A stretch of 5,481 nt of DNA, from the NCBI GenBank assembly GCA_902797405.1, contig CADBSP010000176.1, positions 1-5,481 of the forward strand, given 5' to 3'. This document shows positions 1-5,481 of this stretch, one piece after another. The first letter of the stretch is position 1. Every line of letters begins with the position of its first letter. Source of the stretch: an uncultured Eubacteriales bacterium. Lineage in GTDB: Bacteria > Bacillota > Clostridia > Peptostreptococcales > Anaerovoracaceae. The translations under genes and the position numbers were made by a program. A model generated the notes under the pieces. The model was given only the letters and a program-made list of their open reading frames with translations, ran no database searches and was not told the DNA's origin.

Positions 1-587
1 TGAAGCAAAGTTGGGTCGACCACTTTTTCTGACTGAAGACCAAACCTCTCGAATAAAAAATCTTTAAGTCTGTTCTCTCTCACAGTTATGCTCGAAATAT
101 TAGACAGATACTCCTGCATTACCTCAAGCGAATAATTGTTGAATAATTCAATTTTTCCGGAACTAGCCGCATAAGTTACTACTCGTTTGTCGTTGAAAAC
201 TTTTTTACTGCCCCAATAGACAGGATCTATACCACCTGTTAATGAAGGATTCCATATCTGGTCACTCCCGAGAACAAAGCAATCATAATCACACTCATGG
301 TCTAAGGAAGGAAAATCCCTTATACACAGGAATTTATTTCTAAACAGCTCGAATTTCTTATGTCTTAATTTTGCCTGTAAGAAACTATTAAAAAAACCCG
401 CCAAATAAGACAATGGGCTCTTAATAAAATTTTGAAAAGAATAGTCTTTCGAACCTATTATTTTGTTGTTATAGTCCAAGACAAATGCATCTTTCCCTTG
501 CTCCCTCATTGCCTCTTGTAGAGCATAAGCTTGCAAAACAGCGCCATAATTATCTGCTTGATGAAAAGTAATAATACCTATCTTCAT
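1..587 (-). CDS. Polysaccharide pyruvyl transferase family protein (partial, C-terminus outside window)
   Basis: The frame is open from the ATG at 587-585 to the window edge, giving 195 complete codons plus two bases. The translation starts MKIGIITFHQADNYGAVLQ and carries hallmarks of the polysaccharide pyruvyl transferase family (CsaB/WcaK-like, PF04230): the N-terminal GAVLQAYAL segment (residues 15-23), GSDQIWNP (107-114), TYAAS (138-142), ITVRE (167-171) and VDPTLL at the cut end. Family members are usually about 350-400 residues, so roughly the C-terminal half is missing. Known members move pyruvate from phosphoenolpyruvate to a sugar as a ketal, in the cytoplasm, on lipid-linked repeat units or wall polymers; the acceptor sugar cannot be told here. 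No signal peptide or membrane segment is visible. The start codon overlaps the stop of the preceding iron-sulfur gene (ATGA) with no Shine-Dalgarno sequence, suggesting translational coupling. Some family members may have other activities, so the exact reaction is inferred. Confidence 0.9.
   Translation of the reverse strand, partial: MKIGIITFHQADNYGAVLQAYALQEAMREQGKDAFVLDYNNKIIGSKDYSFQNFIKSPLSYLAGFFNSFLQAKLRHKKFELFRNKFLCIRDFPSLDHECDYDCFVLGSDQIWNPSLTGGIDPVYWGSKKVFNDKRVVTYAASSGKIELFNNYSLEVMQEYLSNISSITVRENRLKDFLFERFGLQSEKVVDPTLL
584..587 (-). other. 4-nt stop/start overlap (ATGA) joining the iron-sulfur gene and pyruvyl transferase gene
   Basis: Read on the minus strand, bases 587-584 are ATGA. 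They contain the ATG of the pyruvyl transferase and the TGA stop of the FrhB-like protein. No purine-rich ribosome binding site precedes it, since the upstream bases are AT-rich. This layout commonly supports termination-reinitiation coupling and suggests the two proteins are made together; the coupling itself is inferred. Confidence 0.85.
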
Positions 588-1735
588 CGTATATGTTTTA
601 ATTTATAATAAAATGGTCTTAGAAAATCTTTAATCCTTGCTTTCAACCCTAAGTCAGCATATTTCAGTCCGATATACTTAAAGCCATATTCACAAAAATC
701 CTTTACGAACTGGTCGCGGTATTCTGGACGTGGAATTGGAGCATGAAGTTGAGGTTGATCAAAATCACCCGAATTAATCTCAAGAAGAAAATGATTCTTT
801 TGGGCACTCTTTAACAACTGATCACCTTTAGTAGTATTTGTAAAAACCACACTAATACCTTTATTGTCGTTTATTTCATCAGGAGTGGACTTCCATCCCC
901 ACAAATCTGCAATTGTAATATCTGAGGGACGATTATAGTTCGTAAATACGCAATTATAACATGACTCTCTTAATGCAAGGGAAGAATAAAAAAGACTGGC
1001 AAAAGTTTTACGAGTAATCTTATGGTCTTTGTAAACAAAAGACTCAAAGTGAGATTTCCATCCCATAGACTTATCCCTAAATAAAGCATATTCGAAGTCT
1101 CCATATTTTTTCCTTATATACTTCAAATAAGTTTGCCATAATGCGGGGCTCGACACACCATGGCATATTAAATCAATAGTGATAAGATTCTCTCTCAATT
1201 TGTTATTAACAGTCGCAAGCAGTCCGGCCACCTGACAAGGAGTGCCAGAAAATAAAACTACACGCCCCTTATTTAAATCATCCTTTACTGCAATAAAAAT
1301 ATCATTTAAGTCACTTTGAACATACTTTGAATAGCGCAATTTGTCTCTTTCGGCTTTGCAATGCGCCCTCAAATGACTTACGCGAAAAGAAGAATCAAAT
1401 CCAGCTCCGTAAACAATACCACCATTTTCAATGACGATATCAGATAGTATTGCAAACGCACCCCCGCTTTGGCTTCGAGATAATTCATAAATATCGCTAT
1501 TCCTTAAGGCATAATAATGCTGTGTATTAATTGCTTTGTCTTCTCTTTTATTGAATGGGCAAATCCTTAAACACTTCCCACAATTATTACAAATACTATC
1601 ATCAACGACAGGGTACTTGAATCCTAAAGAGTCTTCTTTCATAGAAATAGCATGACGAGGACATTCACATTTACAAGCTGTACAACCTGCGCAATCTTGG
1701 GAAGATTTAATCCCTATATTATTTATATTAACCAT
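584..1735 (-). CDS. Ferredoxin / FrhB-like iron-sulfur protein (coenzyme F420 hydrogenase/dehydrogenase beta subunit family)
   Basis: This 383-residue soluble protein has two [4Fe-4S] ferredoxin motifs at its N-terminus. The first is CxxCxxCxxxCP with cysteines 15, 18, 21 and 25 (an extra Cys lies at 23). The second has cysteines 49, 52, 55 and 59. They are followed by FrhB/FdhB-type N- and C-terminal domains (PF04422/PF04432), recognised by SGGAF (90-94), SGTPCQVAGL (163-172, Cys167), DLICHGVSSP (188-197) and CYNC...RPSDITIADLWG (Cys259, Cys262, 269-280). The family includes flavin- and iron-sulfur-dependent subunits of F420-reducing enzymes, but Bacteroidales are not known to make F420, so the name describes homology, not cofactor. 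In polysaccharide loci such proteins often sit beside pyruvyl transferases, as here, and their role is not settled. The start at 1735 lies 8 nt inside the flippase gene, and no later Met would keep the first cluster. The stop overlaps the next gene. A redox modification of a sugar or lipid-linked glycan is a guess. Confidence 0.88.
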   Translation of the reverse strand: MVNINNIGIKSSQDCAGCTACKCECPRHAISMKEDSLGFKYPVVDDSICNNCGKCLRICPFNKREDKAINTQHYYALRNSDIYELSRSQSGGAFAILSDIVIENGGIVYGAGFDSSFRVSHLRAHCKAERDKLRYSKYVQSDLNDIFIAVKDDLNKGRVVLFSGTPCQVAGLLATVNNKLRENLITIDLICHGVSSPALWQTYLKYIRKKYGDFEYALFRDKSMGWKSHFESFVYKDHKITRKTFASLFYSSLALRESCYNCVFTNYNRPSDITIADLWGWKSTPDEINDNKGISVVFTNTTKGDQLLKSAQKNHFLLEINSGDFDQPQLHAPIPRPEYRDQFVKDFCEYGFKYIGLKYADLGLKARIKDFLRPFYYKLKHIR

Positions 1736-3248
1736 GTAATCTATTTTTAACTATTCCAACAAAGTGATTACGTTCTTCTCTATTGAAACACATGAAGAAT
1801 GTTAGAATGATCAAGAGGGTCGAAGAATACAACGTAGTAATAATCAAACACGCCCAACCATTATTAAACAAGTGAGATATATAATACGAAGAGCCCAATA
1901 CTAATGAACCAATAATTCCTATAGGTAGGATAACCTTAACTATATAATCGCTGACCTTATAACCAACTAGACCTTCTATTATAAAAGCTCTCACAAAGAC
2001 TGTTATCAAGGCAATAATAATTGATACAATCATTGTAAACTCTGGACAATAACCTAACTTTAAAAATACCCAACAAACTGGTAGATTAAAAATCATTAAA
2101 GCGCCCGTTATAATTTCAAAATTCCGAATTTTCCCTGTTGCTAAAGCAGCGGCAATTGATGGTCCATTAACCGACTCTATTATAGCATTAATTAGAACTA
2201 ACTGAGTAAACAATACAGTATGTTCTGGCACTTCTTTAAGCCATAAATCTAACACAAAGAAAGTATTCGAAATTAAAGGTATGGCCAAAAGACTAATGAG
2301 AAAAAAACATATAATTGAACTATACCTAATTAAACTATGCATACCCTCCATGTCATTAGATGAGTATGACTTATAGATTTGGGGCTTTACAGCTGTAAAA
2401 AAATTTGATGTTAAACTATCTGTAGCTGTTAGAACTTGAAATGATACAGCTCTTGCTGCACTAATTGCTGGATTAAAAAAGGTATTGATTAAGATATTAA
2501 CACCTTGGTTTCTAACTAAAACTGAGACGGCCCCAATAAGATGCCATCCAGAATAAGAAGATATTTCCTTGACCTCTTTTTTGTCCCATAATAATTTGAA
2601 CCTGATATAGTCGTATTTTTTTTTGCAATATATGTAATAGACGAATGTGGTCAAGAAAGAAGCAATAAACATTAATACTGCATAGAATATTAAACGTTCA
2701 CCACCAAAATAAGCCAATAATATAGCTATTCCTAGTTTTAAAGCGCACTCTATAATAGATAGATATGCGTAAAAAGACATATCTTCATGCGATATAACCA
2801 ACGCGTTGTAGGGAATTGAAAGGCTTGAAGCTATAAAAGTTAATAATGAGATATGGTAGACGCAATTAGCTGCAAACACTCTATTCTCAGGTATTACCAA
2901 CTTTGAATTAACAAAAGCCAAACCGATTGTTTCACATACAACAACCACTACAAGAATAAAACATAAATAAAGAGTCATTGTTAGACAAAAATCTTTATTA
3001 AGTTTTTTCTTATCCCCTGTTCCTAAATCCGTCGAAAAATACCTCTGACATGTAGAAGAGAGTGTACTATTAAAAAAAGACATCATAACTATGACGCCGC
3101 CCACAACATTATAAATTCCAAAATCTTCTACCCCAAGGTTCTCTAATATTATACGTGATGTGAATAAGGTAATACCCATTACCAATATCATACGTACGTA
3201 TAACATTAATGTATTTTTCAGAATTCTTTTATTCGATACTGTTGTCAT
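1728..3248 (-). CDS. wzx: Wzx-type polysaccharide flippase (MOP superfamily)
   Basis: This is an inner-membrane protein of 506 residues from the preferred ATG at 3248. The frame is open to a TTG at 3281 (11 more residues), but the ATG gives MTTVSNKRILKNTLMLYVRM, which matches how Bacteroidales Wzx proteins normally begin; the longer form adds an unconvincing leader. About 12-14 hydrophobic segments are visible, for example near residues 14-34, 46-62, 91-113, 128-150, 160-180, 186-206, 310-335, 344-365, 378-397, 403-425, 438-458 and 465-487, with charged cytoplasmic loops such as 207-230. The early TSRIILENLGVEDFGIYNVVGG segment (residues 30-51) is typical of the polysaccharide-transport branch of the MOP superfamily. 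Wzx moves undecaprenyl-diphosphate-linked repeat units across the inner membrane before polymerisation. No Wzy polymerase is in the window. The last 8 nt overlap the iron-sulfur gene. An A9 run in the coding strand encodes Lys209-211. Function is inferred from family; the substrate is unknown. Confidence 0.92.
   Translation of the reverse strand: MTTVSNKRILKNTLMLYVRMILVMGITLFTSRIILENLGVEDFGIYNVVGGVIVMMSFFNSTLSSTCQRYFSTDLGTGDKKKLNKDFCLTMTLYLCFILVVVVVCETIGLAFVNSKLVIPENRVFAANCVYHISLLTFIASSLSIPYNALVISHEDMSFYAYLSIIECALKLGIAILLAYFGGERLIFYAVLMFIASFLTTFVYYIYCKKKYDYIRFKLLWDKKEVKEISSYSGWHLIGAVSVLVRNQGVNILINTFFNPAISAARAVSFQVLTATDSLTSNFFTAVKPQIYKSYSSNDMEGMHSLIRYSSIICFFLISLLAIPLISNTFFVLDLWLKEVPEHTVLFTQLVLINAIIESVNGPSIAAALATGKIRNFEIITGALMIFNLPVCWVFLKLGYCPEFTMIVSIIIALITVFVRAFIIEGLVGYKVSDYIVKVILPIGIIGSLVLGSSYYISHLFNNGWACLIITTLYSSTLLIILTFFMCFNREERNHFVGIVKNRLHG
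2616..2624 (-). repeat. Nine-base poly-A run (coding strand) inside the flippase gene
   Basis: The plus strand shows nine consecutive T bases, read as AAA AAA AAA in the flippase and encoding Lys209-Lys211 of a cytoplasmic loop. It is the longest homopolymer I noticed in the window; other runs reach about seven. A one-base slip would truncate the flippase after about 40 percent of its length. Whether it varies in nature cannot be seen from one sequence. Confidence 0.9.
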
Positions 3249-3284
3249 AGAGATGTAAACTTTTATTACCCCTGATGTCAAGCA

Positions 3285-3833
3285 CTAATTACCGAACTCT
3301 ATTCTTGATCGTATCAAGGCAGAAGGATTGCCCCCAATTACACTATATTCTGGAAAGTTTTTAGTAAGAAGGCATCTCGCACCTATAATTGATCCTTTTT
3401 TTATTTCTCTAGAGCCAATAATCATTACATCTCTTCCAATCCAGACATCATCTCCAATTACAACTTGATCTCTTGCCTCTTTCTTCCCTTGTAAAATCAT
3501 AGGAATATCTGTCCGATCAAATAAATGAGTGCTCTCCAACATATACAGATTTGGCCCCATCATTACATTCTCTCCAATTATGGTATTATTGAGAATGTGT
3601 GCGTTATAACCAATTCCCGAATTATCTCCTATTACAATATCTTGGCCTTTTCCAAACCATGCCCCTTTTTCAATATTAACATTCTTTCCAATTTTCTTAA
3701 AAATATTTTTACAGCATATATACCTAATCTTCTGGGCCATTAATAATCTGCCTATTTTCGTATGACTGCCAGGAAGGTGTCTTGCGAATGCATAGTAAAG
3801 AGCAAGGAAAAGACGACGTTTCATAAAAATCAT
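3285..3833 (-). CDS. Hexapeptide-repeat (left-handed beta-helix) O-acyltransferase
   Basis: This 182-residue protein belongs to the WbbJ/Maa/Vat-like acetyltransferases. Imperfect hexapeptide repeats run from about residue 50 to 100 (IGKNVNIEKGAWFG, IVIGDNSGIG, TIIGENVMMGP) and resume at 124-155 (VVIGDDVWIGRDVMI, GSIIGARCL). They end in the family signature YSVIGGNPSALIRSR (163-177). His103 in ESTHLFDRTDIPM sits where the catalytic histidine of these enzymes is expected. The family usually moves an acetyl group from acetyl-CoA to a sugar hydroxyl in the cytoplasm; here the acceptor is presumably a sugar of the polysaccharide repeat unit. The hydrophobic, basic N-terminus (residues 4-20) lies ahead of the helix and may touch the membrane; it is not a convincing signal peptide. 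The start at 3833 lies 7 nt after the rfbA stop; Met4 at 3824 is an equally plausible start, and neither has a Shine-Dalgarno sequence. Its position directly after rfbA would also fit an N-acetyltransferase for a dTDP-amino sugar, but no aminotransferase or isomerase is present to support that. Confidence 0.88.
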   Translation of the reverse strand: MIFMKRRLFLALYYAFARHLPGSHTKIGRLLMAQKIRYICCKNIFKKIGKNVNIEKGAWFGKGQDIVIGDNSGIGYNAHILNNTIIGENVMMGPNLYMLESTHLFDRTDIPMILQGKKEARDQVVIGDDVWIGRDVMIIGSREIKKGSIIGARCLLTKNFPEYSVIGGNPSALIRSRIEFGN

Positions 3834-3840
3834 AAATTGA

Positions 3841-4755
3841 CTAAATTAAACGAAATGAATCAGAATCCACCTTTTCCTTTTTTTCTTTTATAACACGAAG
3901 TAAGTATTGCCCGTATTGATTCTTCAGCATTGGCTGGGCTATCTCTCGCATGCGCTCTTCAGTAATCCATCCATTACGATAAGCAATACCTTCCAAGCAG
4001 GCAATCTTCAAGCCCTGTCGTTTCTCAATGACCTCTACGAATGTACTGGCTTCAGCCAATGAGTCATGAGTGCCGGTATCTAACCAAGCAAAACCACGTC
4101 CTAATACTTGAACCTTCAGTTCTCCATCCTTGAGGAACTCTTGATTCACAGTAGTGATTTCTAATTCACCACGAGCGGAAGGTTTGATATGTTTTGCAAC
4201 ATCTACCACCTTATTGGGGTAGAAATACAAGCCTACAACGGCATAATTGCTCTTTGGATTCTTGGGCTTTTCTTCTATGCTCAAACAGTTCCCCTGACGG
4301 TCAAACTCGGCCACACCATAGCGTTCAGGATCACTGACCCAGTAGCCAAAGACTGAAGCTTTCTTATTCTCTTCTGCTTCTTTAACTGCTTTACGCAATA
4401 AGGATATAAACTCGTTCCCATAAAAGATGTTATCACCAAGCACCAAACATGCACAGTCATTACCGATGAACTTCTCCCCAATAATGAATGCCTGTGCCAA
4501 ACCATCCGGAGAGGGCTGCTCTGCATACTCAAAGTGAACCCCATAGTCAGAGCCATCTCCTAAAAGGCGCTTGAAGCCTGGAAGATCATAAGGAGTAGAG
4601 ATGATAAGGATGTCTCTAATTCCAGCCAACATCAATGCGCTAATGGGGTAGTACACCATCGGCTTATCATAAATTGGGAGCAATTGCTTGCTCACGCCCT
4701 TGGTAATGGGGTAAAGCCTTGTGCCAGAACCTCCGGCTAACACTATTCCTTTCAT
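3841..4755 (-). CDS. rfbA: Glucose-1-phosphate thymidylyltransferase (dTDP-glucose synthase)
   Basis: This 304-residue cytoplasmic enzyme joins dTTP and glucose 1-phosphate to give dTDP-glucose and pyrophosphate, the first step to dTDP-rhamnose and other dTDP-6-deoxy sugars. Key sequences are intact. The nucleotide-binding loop is [15 protein letters not shown] (6-20), with Lys23 and [15 protein letters not shown] following. The metal and phosphate region is LGDNIFYG (106-113, Asp108). EEKP is at 161-164, [10 protein letters not shown] at 195-204, and LDTGTHDSL at 225-233, with Asp226 the expected second metal ligand. Length is slightly above the usual 285-295 because of a charged tail after residue 288 ([17 protein letters not shown]). 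The start at 4755 is firm: it fits the family N-terminus and has a good Shine-Dalgarno sequence. It lies 23 nt after the dehydrogenase stop. RfbB, RfbC and RfbD, needed to go on to rhamnose, are not in the window and must lie elsewhere. The gene is also called rmlA. Confidence 0.97.
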   Translation of the reverse strand: MKGIVLAGGSGTRLYPITKGVSKQLLPIYDKPMVYYPISALMLAGIRDILIISTPYDLPGFKRLLGDGSDYGVHFEYAEQPSPDGLAQAFIIGEKFIGNDCACLVLGDNIFYGNEFISLLRKAVKEAEENKKASVFGYWVSDPERYGVAEFDRQGNCLSIEEKPKNPKSNYAVVGLYFYPNKVVDVAKHIKPSARGELEITTVNQEFLKDGELKVQVLGRGFAWLDTGTHDSLAEASTFVEVIEKRQGLKIACLEGIAYRNGWITEERMREIAQPMLKNQYGQYLLRVIKEKKEKVDSDSFRLI

Positions 4756-4761
4756 ATCAAA

Positions 4762-4768
4762 CTCCTTT
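4762..4768 (-). promoter_or_regulatory. Strong Shine-Dalgarno sequence of rfbA
   Basis: The minus strand reads AAAGGAG six bases before the rfbA ATG at 4755, supporting that start. It is the only clear Shine-Dalgarno motif I see before any of the five starts visible in the window. The other starts are preceded by AT-rich sequence or rely on overlap. Confidence 0.8.
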
Positions 4769-4778
4769 CTATGCTTAA

Positions 4779-5481
4779 TTAAATATGCTCTTCAACCCCC
4801 CTGAAATGAACATTAAGTTCATGAAGATGCTCCAAAAGGGTTCCCAGGGGCGTTCCCTCTGTCATCTTTGCGAAAGCATTGACATCCTTAGGGAAGCACT
4901 TACCACCATAACCAAACTTGCCATCAGGGCCAGGAACGTAGGTGTGAGTATCGTTGATATAACCAGACAGCAAGACACCAGTATGTACCTTACGCCAATC
5001 AGCCCCCATCTGCTCACAGTATTCACGGCAGGCATTGAAGTAGGTAACCTTGTATGCACCAAATACATTGTGCATGTACTTGGTCAGTTCTGCCTCCAAA
5101 GGCGTCATCACCGTGAACTTCTTGCCAACAAAAATCTTGGTAAGTAATTCATGAGCTCCAGTGAACACCATCGTCTGTTTTCTGAAGTCCTCGATAAAGG
5201 TACGCTCCGTTAAGAACTCAGGCATATAGCAAACCTGATGACCTGTTTCCTTTGAAAGCATATCACTTGTACCAGGAAGAATAGTGGTACGCACAAACAC
5301 CGGCACATCCGGAAGCTTTGTGATCAACTCTTTCATCAGTGTCAGATCCTGCGTACCGTCATCCTCTGTAGGCACGTGAATCTGCAGAAACGCAATATCA
5401 ATATTGCTCAAATCATCGAAATACCCCTTCGGCGGGTCGCTGATGAACAATTTGCACTCCGGATTATTGTGTTCCAACCAA
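4779..5481 (-). CDS. UDP-glucose/GDP-mannose dehydrogenase family protein lacking the C-terminal domain (partial, N-terminus outside window)
   Basis: The frame is open to the right edge, so the true start lies outside; a TTG near 5477 is an internal Leu. There are 233 visible residues, counted here from the Trp codon at 5480. These cover the end of the N-terminal NAD-binding domain ([10 protein letters not shown], 30-39; [11 protein letters not shown], 63-73), the catalytic [13 protein letters not shown] (87-99, Glu88), the central helix [15 protein letters not shown] (130-144, Lys134 and Asn138) and the active-site loop [14 protein letters not shown] (190-203, Cys195 and Asp199). These residues match those that carry out the two-step NAD-dependent oxidation of a nucleotide sugar to a uronic acid. 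The protein ends only 38 residues after the cysteine, so the C-terminal UDP-binding domain found in standard enzymes of about 390-450 residues is absent. It may make UDP-glucuronate or a related sugar acid; the substrate cannot be fixed. It lies 23 nt upstream of rfbA, in the same operon. Confidence 0.9.
   Translation of the reverse strand, partial: WLEHNNPECKLFISDPPKGYFDDLSNIDIAFLQIHVPTEDDGTQDLTLMKELITKLPDVPVFVRTTILPGTSDMLSKETGHQVCYMPEFLTERTFIEDFRKQTMVFTGAHELLTKIFVGKKFTVMTPLEAELTKYMHNVFGAYKVTYFNACREYCEQMGADWRKVHTGVLLSGYINDTHTYVPGPDGKFGYGGKCFPKDVNAFAKMTEGTPLGTLLEHLHELNVHFRGVEEHI

Noticed and set aside
3248..3284. TTGACA-like hexamer at the TTG near 3281 as a possible promoter for the flippase
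   Set aside because: Bacteroidales use a different promoter consensus. The spacing to any -10 element is not convincing, and the region sits between closely packed co-directional genes.
3525..3743. Plus-strand open frame of 72 codons
   Set aside because: It lies wholly antisense to the acyltransferase, whose hexapeptide repeats are clearly coding, and its product has no recognisable motif.
3834..3840. Possible terminator or promoter between rfbA and the acyltransferase
   Set aside because: The gap is only 7 nt and no hairpin followed by a T-run is seen there; read-through in one operon is simpler.
4281..4556. Minus-strand open frame of 91 codons inside rfbA
   Set aside because: It is in another frame of a gene with all its catalytic motifs intact, and its product resembles nothing.
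4862..5068. Minus-strand open frame of 68 codons inside the dehydrogenase gene
   Set aside because: It overlaps the conserved central helix and catalytic loop in a different frame, so it is a shadow.
4785..5147. Plus-strand open frame of 120 codons
   Set aside because: It is antisense to the dehydrogenase active-site region. The product looks like a low-information shadow frame with no family signature.
1..5481. Invertible promoter, inverted repeats, CRISPR, insertion sequence or tRNA, which are common near such loci
   Set aside because: Reading both strands by eye, I saw no long inverted or direct repeats, no transposase or recombinase motifs, and no tRNA-like fold. The switch region and regulatory genes, if present, would be to the right of this window.

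Overview
This window is a piece of a capsular or exopolysaccharide biosynthesis locus, most likely from a member of the Bacteroidales (Bacteroides, Phocaeicola or Prevotella-like). The assignment rests on the style of the Wzx flippase N-terminus, the near absence of Shine-Dalgarno sequences, the AT-rich variable genes, and gene content typical of Bacteroidales polysaccharide loci. No marker gene here fixes the genus. All six genes lie on the minus strand, so the operon reads from high to low coordinates and both ends are cut by the window.

In transcription order: (1) a nucleotide-sugar dehydrogenase, missing its N-terminus at the window edge, that stops shortly after the catalytic cysteine and so lacks the usual C-terminal domain (5481-4779). 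(2) RfbA/RmlA, glucose-1-phosphate thymidylyltransferase (4755-3841). (3) A left-handed beta-helix (hexapeptide repeat) O-acyltransferase (3833-3285). (4) A Wzx-type flippase, best started at the ATG at 3248 (3248-1728). (5) A ferredoxin/FrhB-like iron-sulfur protein annotated by family as coenzyme F420 hydrogenase/dehydrogenase beta subunit (1735-584). (6) The N-terminal half of a polysaccharide pyruvyl transferase (587-1), which runs off the left edge.

The genes are tightly packed. Gaps are 23 nt and 7 nt, then 36 nt to the preferred Wzx start, followed by overlaps of 8 nt and 4 nt. There is no intergenic stretch long enough for a separate promoter, and I see no terminator hairpin, RNA gene, insertion sequence or CRISPR array. 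A single polycistronic transcript started to the right of the window is the simplest reading.

The proteins fit one pathway. Cytoplasmic enzymes make activated sugars (dTDP-glucose, and probably a uronic-acid nucleotide sugar). An acyltransferase and a pyruvyl transferase decorate the repeat unit, and Wzx flips the lipid-linked unit across the inner membrane. Glycosyltransferases and the Wzy polymerase are not in the window and are expected further left. Base composition falls sharply left of about 3840, consistent with a conserved sugar-nucleotide block joined to a strain-variable cassette. The least understood part is the iron-sulfur protein overlapping the pyruvyl transferase.
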